Shown: positions 53,797-63,114, numbered from the stretch's first letter. The stretch: 64,000 nucleotides of DNA from an uncultured Bacteroidales bacterium (GCA_947303395.1 CAMYYD010000002.1:80142-144141), one strand, 5' to 3'. Numbers and translations: made by a program. The notes: generated by a model from the sequence alone, not told the origin.

Positions 53797-53804
53797 CAAA
53801 AATA
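53797..53804 (-). promoter_or_regulatory. -7 box of kdsA
   Basis: The minus strand reads TATTTTTG, 17 bp before the kdsA ATG. It decides the choice of the short start. The -33 region falls in the palindromic repeat, where no clear TTG is at the right spacing. Confidence 0.6.
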
Positions 53805-53811
53805 TAAAAAA

Positions 53812-53894
53812 AGTTAATCAGTTGTTCAGTTAGCCAGTTAATCATTTAAAAATTAATAACTGAACAACTGATTAACTGGTTAACTGACTAACTA
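53812..53894. repeat. Palindromic TCAGTTGTTCAGTTA repeat upstream of kdsA
   Basis: GTTAATCAGTTGTTCAGTTA at the left and ATAACTGAACAACTGATTAA at the right form a large inverted repeat, with an AT-rich centre (about 53845-53858) and a trailing GTTAACTGACTAACT block. Third copy of this family in 2.6 kb. Unlike the other two, it is in a divergent promoter region. Confidence 0.7.
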
Positions 53895-53938
53895 TTAATA
53901 TAAGGTGTAGAGATTTTTTATTTTTTTTGATTTTTTTG

Positions 53939-53968
53939 TTGGAGATTTAAAAAAAATGTGTATTTTTG
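53939..53968 (+). promoter_or_regulatory. Promoter of the Asp-box T9SS gene
   Basis: TTG at 53939-53941 and TATTTTTG at 53961-53968, spacing 19 bp, leader about 45 nt. Confidence 0.7.
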
Positions 53969-54021
53969 CAATGTACTATGTACGAAAACAACTTAATTAT
54001 TAATAACTAAATTCAATTCTT

Positions 54022-55935
54022 ATGAAGAAAGTTTTTACATTAGCACTCGTAATGGCAATGGCTATTACAAGTTTTGCTCAGGTAAAGGGCATTTCACGCA
54101 AGTCTGTAAAGGCTGAGCCAGCACAGGCTATTTCAGTGACAGGCATGGAAGAGTACAACAACAACTTCCCAGCCTCAACAAGAAGCATCATGACAGCTCC
54201 AGAGGAGGAAGAATTGAGCTTCTCATCTTATGACTGGCAGACAAATGCAGCTGCAAGAAACTTCACAGCAGTATGGCCTGACGGTTTTGCAGTAATGTGC
54301 TACACACAGGCAACAGATCAGAACTACAGCGACCGTGGTACAGGTCTCGCAATTTGGGATCCAGCAGTCGGTGAATGGGAGTTTACAGAATCGCGCGTTG
54401 AAGGAATCAAAACAGGTTTTGGTTCAATCGCACGTTACAAAGAGAACGGTCTCGTTGTCGCAGCTCACACTGCAAATGATTTGAGAATATTCTTGGTTGA
54501 AGACTTCCGTGAAGGCAATCGTGACTTCGGTGAAGGTATTACTCTTCCAATGGCATCAGGCATTGACGCAACACACCCTGCAGTACAATGCTCAGGCGAA
54601 AACTTAGACATAGTAAACGTTCTTGCTGCCAACTTCCAAAATGCAACACCTTATTATAATGAGGCTATTCTCTATTGGAGATACGAAAATGGCGAATGGA
54701 CCAAGCAGTGTGAGTTACTTCCTAACCTTGACGCCGACCATGTTACTGACGGTGGTACAAACAACTATGTTTTCTTACATTATGACCCAGCTAACCCTAA
54801 CCGTGTAGCTTTCACTTTGACCACACCAAGAGCAGACGGTAAAGTGGTTGTGTCGGAAGACAATGGTGACTCGTGGACAGACAGAATCTACTATCAACAC
54901 CCAGGTATTGACGTAACATACGAGGGTTCATTCCTCTACCCACGTTGGGTTGACGCTCATTTCGACGCAGAAGGCAACATCAACATTGTTTATGAATGGA
55001 ACGGTTCATCAGGCGAGCCTACTTCAGGTTCATACTATCCAACACTTGGTGGTGTCGGTTTCTGGAGCGAGACACTTCCAAAGAACGAAATGTGCATCGG
55101 CGGCATCGGTAATGTTGGCGAGCCATTCATTATGGACTCTACATATCTTGAGTGGGACCTTTACAGATCAGAATGGTATTGGTCAGATGCAGAACACGAT
55201 CCTCTTCCTGAATACTTCGGTGAACTCATGATTCTTGATGAAGATATGAACGTTGTTCCTTACGACGGCGAAATGCCAGAGACATACTACTGGATCGACC
55301 TCAACAACAAAGAGCACGGCAAATACAACAGCGGTATCGCTGCATTCCCATCAATGGTTATGGACGGCAGCAGAATCTTCGCTGTATGGTCAATGATTGC
55401 AGGTGACTGCGCATCAGTTTACTTCGATGGTACAAACAGCCAGTACAGATTGTTCGGCGCAATGTCAACCGACGGTGGTCAGACATGGGAAATGCCAGTA
55501 CACCTCATCACCGACGTTATGGACATCTATGATGAAATGGTTTACCCACAGGTACTTCCTTACGTATACCATGATGCAGGTGGCGACTATATCATGATTT
55601 GCTACCAGAACGACCAGGAGACAGGTACATTCGTACAGGGCGACGAAACAGAATGGACAAACAACTTCTACAGAGGAGTTAAGGTTTATGTCTATGACGT
55701 CCTTGGCGAAGAAGAAAACTACATGGAAGTTGCTTCAACAGTCAATGTCTATCCTAACCCAGCTAACGGTTCATTCAACGTAACACTCAACAACGAAAGC
55801 AATGTTAACATCTTCAACGCTGTTGGTCAGTTAGTTAAGACCTACAACAACGTAACAGAAGTTAACGTCAACCTCGAAGCAGGTGTTTACTTTGTGAACG
55901 CTGGCAACCAGACAGTTAAGGTTGTTGTTAAGTAA
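54022..55935 (+). CDS. T9SS-exported Asp-box (sialidase-like fold) protein
   Basis: 637 residues. Signal peptide (ends ITSFAQ), a large central part with Asp-box motifs (VSEDNGDSW, MSTDGGQTW), the mark of BNR/sialidase-like beta-propellers, and a C-terminal T9SS type A sorting domain (VNVYPNPANGSFNV, IFNAVGQLVKTY, LEAGVYFVNAG). It is probably secreted or attached to the cell surface. No sialidase Arg triad or FRIP motif was recognised, so it may be a binding rather than a catalytic protein. Strong codon bias suggests high expression. Confidence 0.85.
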   Translation: MKKVFTLALVMAMAITSFAQVKGISRKSVKAEPAQAISVTGMEEYNNNFPASTRSIMTAPEEEELSFSSYDWQTNAAARNFTAVWPDGFAVMCYTQATDQNYSDRGTGLAIWDPAVGEWEFTESRVEGIKTGFGSIARYKENGLVVAAHTANDLRIFLVEDFREGNRDFGEGITLPMASGIDATHPAVQCSGENLDIVNVLAANFQNATPYYNEAILYWRYENGEWTKQCELLPNLDADHVTDGGTNNYVFLHYDPANPNRVAFTLTTPRADGKVVVSEDNGDSWTDRIYYQHPGIDVTYEGSFLYPRWVDAHFDAEGNINIVYEWNGSSGEPTSGSYYPTLGGVGFWSETLPKNEMCIGGIGNVGEPFIMDSTYLEWDLYRSEWYWSDAEHDPLPEYFGELMILDEDMNVVPYDGEMPETYYWIDLNNKEHGKYNSGIAAFPSMVMDGSRIFAVWSMIAGDCASVYFDGTNSQYRLFGAMSTDGGQTWEMPVHLITDVMDIYDEMVYPQVLPYVYHDAGGDYIMICYQNDQETGTFVQGDETEWTNNFYRGVKVYVYDVLGEEENYMEVASTVNVYPNPANGSFNVTLNNESNVNIFNAVGQLVKTYNNVTEVNVNLEAGVYFVNAGNQTVKVVVK

Positions 55936-55962
55936 GACTTTAGACGTTAGTCTTTAGAGTTA
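55936..55962 (+). repeat. AGTCTTTAG-type simple repeat after a T9SS gene
   Basis: GACTTTAGACGTTAGTCTTTAG, a palindrome-like run of heptads. A similar run (TTAGACGTTAGTCTTTAG) follows the 1955-residue T9SS gene at 63013-63045. Confidence 0.55.
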
Positions 55963-55995
55963 AGAGTGGAGTGTGGAGTTTTCATGCTCCACTCT
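55963..55995 (+). terminator. Terminator of the Asp-box T9SS gene
   Basis: Arms AGAGTGGAG (55963-55971) and CTCCACTCT (55987-55995), then TTGTTTT. It lies inside the 5' end of the longest frame of the next gene. Confidence 0.75.
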
Positions 55996-56032
55996 TTGTT
56001 TTAAAAAGGATAAGATGGATAAAGAGGATAAG

Positions 56033-56800
56033 ATGGATAAAATAAAAGAGTATTTGGAGGAACTGGTGGCGAAGAATAATACCGAGGCGTTTATTAAAGA
56101 TGATCCGGTGCAGTTTCCACATAGATATTCGGATATTCGCGACATTGAAATAGTGTCGTTTTTAGTGGCGACGATTGCATGGGGAAACAGGAAGATGATT
56201 TTAAACAACGCCAACAAGATGCTGGATATTATGGGAAGGTCGCCATACGATTATGTAATGTCGGGAGGATGGGAGAAATTGGATCCGGATAAGTGTGTGC
56301 ATAGGACGTTTTTTGGTAGGGATTTGAAGTATTATTGTAGGGGGTTGCAAGCTTCATATGAGGTTACTCACTGCGTTCGGAATGACAAGCCAACTTTAGA
56401 AAACATATTTTTTAATGAAGAGCATGATGTGTGGAAAGGAATACAGAATTTCAGGGATTTGATGGCAGAGGCGAATGGAGCGACGAGTAAGCATATTTCT
56501 AATCCGAGTTGTGAGGCGCCGATGAAAGGTAGTGCGTGCAAGAGGTTGCACATGGCGTTGCGGTGGCTTGTTAGAAACGACGGCATTGTGGATCTTGGCG
56601 TTTGGAAGCGACTGAAACCAAAAGATTTAATGATACCATTGGATGTGCATGTGGCAAGGGTTTCGAGGCAATTGGGACTCATTGACAGAAAGAGTAACGA
56701 CAGGATGGCAGTGGAACTTTTAACAGAGCATCTGCGTGAATTTGATACTGAAGATCCAATAAAATACGATTTCGCTTTGTTTGGAGTAGAATTGATGTAA
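56033..56800 (+). CDS. TIGR02757 (DUF2400) family protein
   Basis: 255 residues from ATG 56033. Conserved features are DPVQFPHRYSDIRDIEIVSFLVATIAWGNR, PLDVHVARVSRQLGL and YDFALFG. The family has unknown function; helix-hairpin-like end segments suggest a DNA repair or nucleic acid role. The longest frame starts in the preceding terminator (55973), so it is rejected. An in-frame ATG at 56015 is equally possible; the 5' end has an 18-bp direct repeat encoding MDKEDK/MDKIKE. Confidence 0.85.
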   Translation: MDKIKEYLEELVAKNNTEAFIKDDPVQFPHRYSDIRDIEIVSFLVATIAWGNRKMILNNANKMLDIMGRSPYDYVMSGGWEKLDPDKCVHRTFFGRDLKYYCRGLQASYEVTHCVRNDKPTLENIFFNEEHDVWKGIQNFRDLMAEANGATSKHISNPSCEAPMKGSACKRLHMALRWLVRNDGIVDLGVWKRLKPKDLMIPLDVHVARVSRQLGLIDRKSNDRMAVELLTEHLREFDTEDPIKYDFALFGVELM

Positions 56801-56808
56801 TGTATTCT

Positions 56809-56882
56809 GTTTTAAGACCATTATAATCAGTCTGGATATGCTATCGCATACCACAAGGCCTGATTATTAATGGCCTTAAAAC
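56809..56882. repeat. Dispersed palindromic element, copy 2
   Basis: Arms GTTTTAAGACCATTATAATCAG and CTGATTATTAATGGCCTTAAAAC are nearly fully complementary. The core TCTGGATATGC...GCATACCACAAGGCC matches copy 1. The arm sequences share only AATCAG/CTGATT with copy 1, so pairing is conserved while sequence is not. Confidence 0.75.
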
Positions 56883-56889
56883 TTATAAA

Positions 56890-56957
56890 AACATGTATTC
56901 TTTAGTCTGGATATGCTTTGCATACCGCAAGGCCTGGTGTTTTGCAAAGTCTTAAAA
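56890..56957. repeat. Dispersed palindromic element, copy 3 (degenerate arms)
   Basis: The core TAGTCTGGATATGC, TTTG, CATACCGCAAGGCCTGG is conserved, while the outer arms pair poorly. It is preceded by ATGTATTCT, as is copy 2, and both end in CTTAAAAC. Copies 2 and 3 are therefore a tandem duplication with about 92-bp spacing. Confidence 0.65.
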
Positions 56958-56966
56958 CCCGATAAT

Positions 56967-57014
56967 TGTTGATAACTTTGCGATTTTTGCGAGTTATCAA
57001 CATTTTGTTGATAA
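56967..57014. promoter_or_regulatory. Three TTATCAACA boxes
   Basis: TGTTGATAA at 56967-56975 and 57006-57014, and its reverse complement TTATCAACA at 56994-57002. Each differs by one base from the DnaA-box consensus TTATNCACA. The first two form a hairpin with a loop rich in TTTGCGA. Confidence 0.4.
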
Positions 57015-57064
57015 CTTATTTAATAATTTATTATTAATAAGAGACCGGAAACCATTGGATTTTG

Positions 57065-57072
57065 TAATTTTG
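57065..57072 (+). promoter_or_regulatory. -7 box of the 1955-residue T9SS gene
   Basis: TAATTTTG, 83 bp before the ATG. A -33 TTG at the usual distance is absent. Confidence 0.45.
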
Positions 57073-57155
57073 CAAGATGTAAAGATAGGATTAGTGGGAC
57101 AAATAGGACAAGATAAATAATTGAAAATTAAATAATTAACTAATCTAACAGCAAA

Positions 57156-60100
57156 ATGAAAAGAAGTTTTACTTTAATGTTAGCGGCATTTTTAATGCTG
57201 ATGACTAATTTCGCCTGGGGACAGACGAGAGAGGAAGTGGTTGCGTACACTTTGGACGGCACCATTACCGGTGGCACAAACGGTTATGCAACTGAGAGTG
57301 AGATTACTCAAAACAACATGACATGGATGGTAACCGGTAACACTACAGTAAATCCATGGCGTATCGGTGGTAAGAGTTTATCTAATGTTGACCGTCCTGT
57401 ATATTCAACAGGAACTATCAGCGACAACATCACAAAGATTGTAGTAACACACGGCACTGCGGCCAATGTTACAGTCAACTCAATGACTTTAATTGTATCG
57501 GCTAATTCAGATTTCAGCAATCCGACAAGCACGTTGACAGGTGATTTCGTTGCGAGTTCGACCACCACATTCAACAGACCTAATAATGCAGATTGGTCGG
57601 GCAAGTATTATAAAATCATCTACAACCTGACAATCACGCAAACAAGCAATAAATACATGCAATTCATCAGTGCTGAATTTTACAAAGAAAGCGGCGGTCA
57701 GCAGACTGTGGCTACTCCGACGTTCTCGCCAGCGGCTGGAACATATTATGAGGCACAGAATGTGACAATCGGCTGCACAACTGATGGCGCTACAATTCAT
57801 TACACATTGGATGGTAACGACCCGACAACATCAAGCGCCACCTACTCCTCTCCTATCGCTATCAGCCAGACAACAACGGTGAAGGCGATGGCTGTGAAAT
57901 CAGGAATGAATAACAGTAGTATTGCTTCAGCGACATACACAATTCAGGAAGCTCCAACACTGATTACCATTGCAGCAGCAAGAGCTTTGGCACTCAACGA
58001 GTATGCTTTAGTACAAGGTATTGTAACATTCATTGATGGCACAAATATCTACGTTCAGGATGAGACAGCCGGTATCGACCTTTATCTGAACAGCGGCACA
58101 GTGCCTTCTGGTTTGACTTTAGGTGACAAAGTTCAGGCATACGGAAAGAAAGCTGTTTACAAAGGACTCATCGAGCTTTCAGGAATCAACGGCGGCGAAG
58201 CATCACAGTTCAGCGTCATCTCGACTGGAAACACTCTTCCTTTGGCAGAGAAGACCATTGCTGAGATTCTTGCAGACCATGCAGGCTCTCAGATGCTGCA
58301 GTCGACACGTGTTCAGATTGTGAATGCCACTATCGGAACTATCAACACAAGCAACAACACTCCACTTACACAAGGAGAGAGCACAACTAACATCTACAAA
58401 GTTCCAGCATTGACTGGCATTACCGCAGGCGATGCAGTTGACGTTATCGGTGTTATCGGATGCTACAACAACCCACAGTTGCGTGTTGCATATGCCAGCG
58501 ACGTGACAATTCACCAGAATCCTACATACAATGTCACAGTGGCAACAGGCATCACCAACGGTACTGTTACAGTTGATCCTGCCACAGCAGAAGAAGGTGC
58601 CACGGTTACTGTCACAGCCACACCAGCTTCAGGTTATGAGTTGGCAACCTTGACATACACTTATGGCACAACCACAAACGACATTGACCAGACAACAATG
58701 CAGTTTGTGATGCCGGCAGCCGACGTTACAGTCAACGCAACATTCACAGAGCTCGCACACGTTGCAAATCCTACATTTACCCCAACAGCAGGCATATTCA
58801 TCACAGCTCAGCAGGTTACAATAGCATGCGCAACAGAAGGTGCAACAATCTATTACACCACTGATGGAACAGACCCAACAACAGAAAGCACAGTCTACAC
58901 AGAGGCATTCGCAGTTGAATCAACAACTACAGTGAAAGCCATTGCCGCGAAAGCCGGCATGAACAACAGCGACGTGGTGTCAGCAACATACACAATCACC
59001 GAGCAGATGACCATTGCAGCAGCAAGAGCACTCGAAAATAACCAATATGCTTTAGTACAAGGCGTTGTAACATTCATCGACGGCAGAAATGTTTACGTTC
59101 AGGATGCAACAGCAGGTATCGATCTGTTTTTGAACAACAACACCGTCCCATCAACATTAGCACTTGGCGACATGGTGTTGGGATATGGAAAGAAGACTGT
59201 TTACAACGGACTCGTCGAGCTTACAGGCATCAACGGAAATGACGACAAACAGTTTGTCATTGTGTCGAACGGCAACGAGCTCCCTGTCACAGTGAAGACT
59301 ATTGCTGAGATTTTGGCAGACCACAACGGCGACAAGATGTTACAGTCGACACGCGTTCAGATTGTTGAGGCAACCGTAGGAACAATCAACACCAGCAACA
59401 ACACACCAATCACACAAGGTGAAAGCACATTAAACATCTACAAGATGCCAGTTGTTCAGGGACTTGAAGAAAACGACATTGTGACAGTTACCGGTATCAT
59501 CGGATGCTACAACAACCCACAATTGCGTGTTGCAAGCGCCGCTGACGTGACATTCACACATCCGGCAGGCATCTATGTCAATCCATCAGCATTGTCAGGA
59601 TTCAATTATGTGGTTGAAGAAGGTCCGTCAACGGTTAAGACATTCAACATCAGCGGTAGAAGTCTCACAGCTCCTACATATATCTATGCTTCGGAGAATT
59701 ATGAAATCTCATCATTCCCAGGAGAATCATTCTATCCTGAGAGTATGATTACAATCAACACATACACCGGATCTTACAACTACACCATCAAGGTGAGATT
59801 GAAGGCAGGTTTGGAGATTGGAGAATACAATGAGAGTTTGACAATCAGTCAGGCGGAAATCGATGACCTCACAATCGCTTTGAGCGGAAACGTCACAGGC
59901 GAACAGCCACAGCCGAGCGGATACGCACGTATCAGCGACCTCTCACAGGTGACAAGCGGCTCGAAGGTCATCTTCGCTGCACGTTTCGATGAAAACGCAA
60001 CAAGTTACTATGCAATGACAGCACAGACATCAGGCAAGCCGGAAGGCGTTCTGTTCACAAGCGTTGTTGACGAGGACGAGACTTTGCCAGCTGAGATTAC

Positions 60101-63023
60101 AGATGCAGAAGAAACATATTACTGGACAGTTGATGTGAACGGTGAAAATTACACCTTCACAAATGCCAACGGCGACGTGCTCGGTTACACCAGCGGCACT
60201 AACTTCGCAACAGGCGGTGACAACACAGCATGGACAATCACATTCGAAACATCGGCTGAGACAGCAATGGTTCCAGAGTATAGCGGTTTTGTTGTCACCA
60301 ACGGCAACAGCACTGGACGAGCTTTCGCTTTGAACAGCAATCACAACTACGGTTCGTATGCCAAATCGAACATGGGAAGCGACCAATACAACTTCTATCT
60401 TGACATCTTCGCGAATGCTGGCGGCGGCACATTGACATGCGCTACACCTACATTCACTCCAGAAGCTGGAACATACTATGAGACACAAGAAGTTACAATT
60501 GCATGCACTACAGCAGACGCTACAATTTACTACACGACAGATGGCAGCGACCCAGATGAGAACAGCACTGTTTACACAGAGCCTATATCTGTCGAGGCAA
60601 GCATGACAATTAAAGCTATCGCGATGAAGGAAGGCTATGAAAACAGCAATATCGCAACAGCGGAATACACTATTATATTAGGTGCAGTCACCATCTTCCA
60701 GCAAGACTGGGAAGGCGAAATGAACGGCTGGACATTTGTGACAGTGGAAGGCGGCAATGCATGGACTATCGCGACATACAGCGGCAACCATTACGCATAC
60801 GCAAACGGCTACAACGGTGGCGTCAATGAGCAATGGTGCATCTCCCCTGCTTTCGACCTTACAGTATACAGCAACGCAAGCTTATCATTCAGAAACGCAA
60901 AGAACTACACTGGTCCGGATGTGCAGTTGTACTTCTCGAATAACTACGATGGAACAAATCCTGCGACCGCAACATGGACAGAGCTCACATTCACAATGTC
61001 GACTGGTTCATATGCTTGGACAGAGTCAGGAAGCATCGACCTTGCAAGCTTCACAGGCAGCAGCTGCTACGTCGGATTCAAATATACCTCAACAGAGACC
61101 GCAGCAGCAGCTTGGGAAATTGACGACATCACATTGATGGGATTCACAACAGAGCCATATCTGACAGTAACACCAAGTGCTTTGAGCGGATTCACCTATA
61201 TCGTAGGCAATGGTCCGTCACAGGTACAGACCTTCACCGTATCAGGTGGCAACTTGCCTCCTGCGCCAGGTGGATCTACTGGTGGTATTACTATCACATG
61301 CAGCAACACCCATTATGAATTCTCACTCGACGGAGAAGAATTCTGGCCTTATACTATTGGCATCCAGGCTACTGGAACACTCGAGCCTACTACACTTTAT
61401 GTGAGACTCGAAGCAGGTCTGTATGTAGGTCAATGGGACGGCGTAGTCACCTTTGAAGACGGTGGTTTTGAAGTGACTGCAACCGTAAGCGGCATCGTTA
61501 CCGAAGAACCAATTCCTGGTGGCGATTGGAACAGAATCTATGCTCTTAACGACTTGCACGACAGCGATCAGGTCATCCTCGCATCACGTTACGACGTAAC
61601 AGTCGGCGACGGCTACTATGCAATGCCGGCAGTTGTTTCAGGCAAACCTGACGGCGTGCTCTTCACTTCAGTTAACGAAGCTGGTGTTGAGAAACTCCCA
61701 TCAGAAATTGCAGATGATGCTGACACATATCTGTGGAACGTGATTATGAATGGCGACGTTATCACCCTCGTGAACGCAGCTGGCGACAGCCTCGGTTACA
61801 GCAGCAGCACCAATTTCTCTGGCAACGTTCAGACCGAATGGAACATCGCACTCCAGACATCAGAGGAAGGCGCTATGATTCCTAACTACACTGGATTTGT
61901 AATCACCAACGGCGAGACAACAAACCGTGGTATTGCCAAGAACGCTTCACACAAGTTCGGTGCATACTCAACCAGCAATATCACAAGTTCTGACTACAAC
62001 TTCTTCCTCGACCTGTTCGTATATGGCGGCTCGGTGACCCCAACAGTGGCAACACCAGTGTTCAGCATGGCATCAGGCACATATTATGAAGAAATTGATG
62101 TTGAAATCAACTGTGCAACAGAAGGTGCTACTATTTACTACACATTAGACGGCAGCGACCCAACAGCTGAATCAGAGGTTTACGCTGAACCTATCCACGT
62201 TGACAGCGATATGACTATCAAGGCTATCGCAATGATGGAAGGCTACGACAACAGCGGCATAGCAACAGCAAGCTACGTCATCATTACCGATGTTGTAGTA
62301 CTCTTGAATCAGGACTGGGAAGGCGAAATGAACGGTTGGACATTTGTCACTATTGAAGGTAATAAACCATGGACCATCGGTCAGTATAGTGGCAATCATT
62401 ACGCCAATGCTAATGGTTACGGTGATGATGTTGACAATGAGCAGTGGTGCATCTCCCCTGCCTTTAACCTCAATGAAGCACCTTATGTAAATGTCACCTT
62501 GACATTCATGAACGCCACCAAGTTTAACGGTCCGGCACTTGAGTTGTACTTCTCGAACGACTACGACGGTCAAGATCCGACAGCAGCATCATGGGAACCG
62601 TTGGAATACATCCCATCAGAAGGCAACTACACATGGACAGAGTCAGGTGAAATTTCACTCGATGACTTCAGCGGCAACAATTGCTACATCGCATTCAGAT
62701 ACATCAGCACGATTGAAGAAGGCGCTGCAGCTTGGGAAGTCGACGACATCATGATTACCGCTGAGATTGGCACAAGTGTAATCTCAGCTGAGGCATCATT
62801 TGATGTTGATGTCTGGAATAACAGCAACGAGCTCATGATTGAGAACGGCAGCGACGAAACATTGAACATAATTGTTTACAACATCGTTGGTCAGCCAGTG
62901 TTGAGCAAGACAGTTACAACAGGATCCAATGTTATCCGTCACAGTCTTGCCGAAGGCGTTTACATCGTAAGATTAAGCGGCGGCAAGGAGATGATGGGAA
63001 TCAAGGTGGTTATTAGACGTTAG
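57156..63023 (+). CDS. Modular T9SS-exported adhesin-like protein (1955 residues)
   Basis: Signal peptide about 1-22 (ends AWGQ). Domains in order, approximate residues: chitobiase-C-terminal-like (CHB_HEX) 185-265; OB-like 270-453; InlB-like repeat 454-533; CHB_HEX 536-616; OB-like 617-801; Ig-like 805-916; a repeated domain 922-1087; CHB_HEX 1095-1172; choice-of-anchor-J/cleaved-adhesin 1177-1332 (QQDWEGEMNGW...WCISPAF); Ig-like 1333-1450; the repeated domain again 1454-1625; CHB_HEX 1631-1709; anchor-J 1712-1870; T9SS type A sorting domain 1875-1955 (IVYNIVGQPVL, LAEGVYIVRLSGG). It likely binds carbohydrate or protein at the cell surface. The module order shows repeated internal block duplication. 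No catalytic domain was recognised. Confidence 0.9.
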   Translation: MKRSFTLMLAAFLMLMTNFAWGQTREEVVAYTLDGTITGGTNGYATESEITQNNMTWMVTGNTTVNPWRIGGKSLSNVDRPVYSTGTISDNITKIVVTHGTAANVTVNSMTLIVSANSDFSNPTSTLTGDFVASSTTTFNRPNNADWSGKYYKIIYNLTITQTSNKYMQFISAEFYKESGGQQTVATPTFSPAAGTYYEAQNVTIGCTTDGATIHYTLDGNDPTTSSATYSSPIAISQTTTVKAMAVKSGMNNSSIASATYTIQEAPTLITIAAARALALNEYALVQGIVTFIDGTNIYVQDETAGIDLYLNSGTVPSGLTLGDKVQAYGKKAVYKGLIELSGINGGEASQFSVISTGNTLPLAEKTIAEILADHAGSQMLQSTRVQIVNATIGTINTSNNTPLTQGESTTNIYKVPALTGITAGDAVDVIGVIGCYNNPQLRVAYASDVTIHQNPTYNVTVATGITNGTVTVDPATAEEGATVTVTATPASGYELATLTYTYGTTTNDIDQTTMQFVMPAADVTVNATFTELAHVANPTFTPTAGIFITAQQVTIACATEGATIYYTTDGTDPTTESTVYTEAFAVESTTTVKAIAAKAGMNNSDVVSATYTITEQMTIAAARALENNQYALVQGVVTFIDGRNVYVQDATAGIDLFLNNNTVPSTLALGDMVLGYGKKTVYNGLVELTGINGNDDKQFVIVSNGNELPVTVKTIAEILADHNGDKMLQSTRVQIVEATVGTINTSNNTPITQGESTLNIYKMPVVQGLEENDIVTVTGIIGCYNNPQLRVASAADVTFTHPAGIYVNPSALSGFNYVVEEGPSTVKTFNISGRSLTAPTYIYASENYEISSFPGESFYPESMITINTYTGSYNYTIKVRLKAGLEIGEYNESLTISQAEIDDLTIALSGNVTGEQPQPSGYARISDLSQVTSGSKVIFAARFDENATSYYAMTAQTSGKPEGVLFTSVVDEDETLPAEITDAEETYYWTVDVNGENYTFTNANGDVLGYTSGTNFATGGDNTAWTITFETSAETAMVPEYSGFVVTNGNSTGRAFALNSNHNYGSYAKSNMGSDQYNFYLDIFANAGGGTLTCATPTFTPEAGTYYETQEVTIACTTADATIYYTTDGSDPDENSTVYTEPISVEASMTIKAIAMKEGYENSNIATAEYTIILGAVTIFQQDWEGEMNGWTFVTVEGGNAWTIATYSGNHYAYANGYNGGVNEQWCISPAFDLTVYSNASLSFRNAKNYTGPDVQLYFSNNYDGTNPATATWTELTFTMSTGSYAWTESGSIDLASFTGSSCYVGFKYTSTETAAAAWEIDDITLMGFTTEPYLTVTPSALSGFTYIVGNGPSQVQTFTVSGGNLPPAPGGSTGGITITCSNTHYEFSLDGEEFWPYTIGIQATGTLEPTTLYVRLEAGLYVGQWDGVVTFEDGGFEVTATVSGIVTEEPIPGGDWNRIYALNDLHDSDQVILASRYDVTVGDGYYAMPAVVSGKPDGVLFTSVNEAGVEKLPSEIADDADTYLWNVIMNGDVITLVNAAGDSLGYSSSTNFSGNVQTEWNIALQTSEEGAMIPNYTGFVITNGETTNRGIAKNASHKFGAYSTSNITSSDYNFFLDLFVYGGSVTPTVATPVFSMASGTYYEEIDVEINCATEGATIYYTLDGSDPTAESEVYAEPIHVDSDMTIKAIAMMEGYDNSGIATASYVIITDVVVLLNQDWEGEMNGWTFVTIEGNKPWTIGQYSGNHYANANGYGDDVDNEQWCISPAFNLNEAPYVNVTLTFMNATKFNGPALELYFSNDYDGQDPTAASWEPLEYIPSEGNYTWTESGEISLDDFSGNNCYIAFRYISTIEEGAAAWEVDDIMITAEIGTSVISAEASFDVDVWNNSNELMIENGSDETLNIIVYNIVGQPVLSKTVTTGSNVIRHSLAEGVYIVRLSGGKEMMGIKVVIRR

Positions 63024-63045
63024 TCTTTAGTCTTTAGACTTTAGT
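63013..63045 (+). repeat. AGTCTTTAG-type simple repeat after the 1955-residue T9SS gene
   Basis: TTAGACGTTAGTCTTTAG repeated with TCTTTAGACTTTAG. It overlaps the last codons and stop of the gene. Related to the run at 55936-55962. Confidence 0.5.
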
Positions 63046-63054
63046 ATTTAATTT

Positions 63055-63084
63055 AGAAGTGGCGAATAATTATTCGCCACTTCT
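63055..63084 (+). terminator. Terminator of the 1955-residue T9SS gene
   Basis: 14-bp perfect arms AGAAGTGGCGAATA and TATTCGCCACTTCT with a 2-nt loop, followed by TGTTTTTGTTT. Its right edge touches the -33 element of the next gene. Confidence 0.85.
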
Positions 63085-63114
63085 TGTTTTTGTTTATAAA
63101 AATATATATCTTTG
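63084..63114 (+). promoter_or_regulatory. Promoter of the PEGA protein gene
   Basis: TTG at 63084-63086 and TATCTTTG at 63107-63114, spacing 20 bp, leader about 10 nt. It overlaps the preceding terminator by one base. Confidence 0.7.

Larger units (their letters stand above)
56801..57155. other. 355-bp gap with two repeat copies and DnaA-box-like sites
   Basis: No gene is seen. It holds two copies of the dispersed palindromic element, three TGTTGATAA/TTATCAACA sites (56967-56975, 56994-57002, 57006-57014) within 48 bp, and the -7 box of the following T9SS gene at 57065-57072. The leader of that gene would be about 80 nt. Confidence 0.7.

Noticed and set aside
53780-53845. 22-codon extension at the start of kdsA
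   Set aside because: It lies upstream of the -7 box and partly in a palindromic repeat; family members start at MFTLSNYPF-like sequence.
55973-56032. Upstream start for the TIGR02757 protein
   Set aside because: GTG 55973 lies in the preceding terminator stem.
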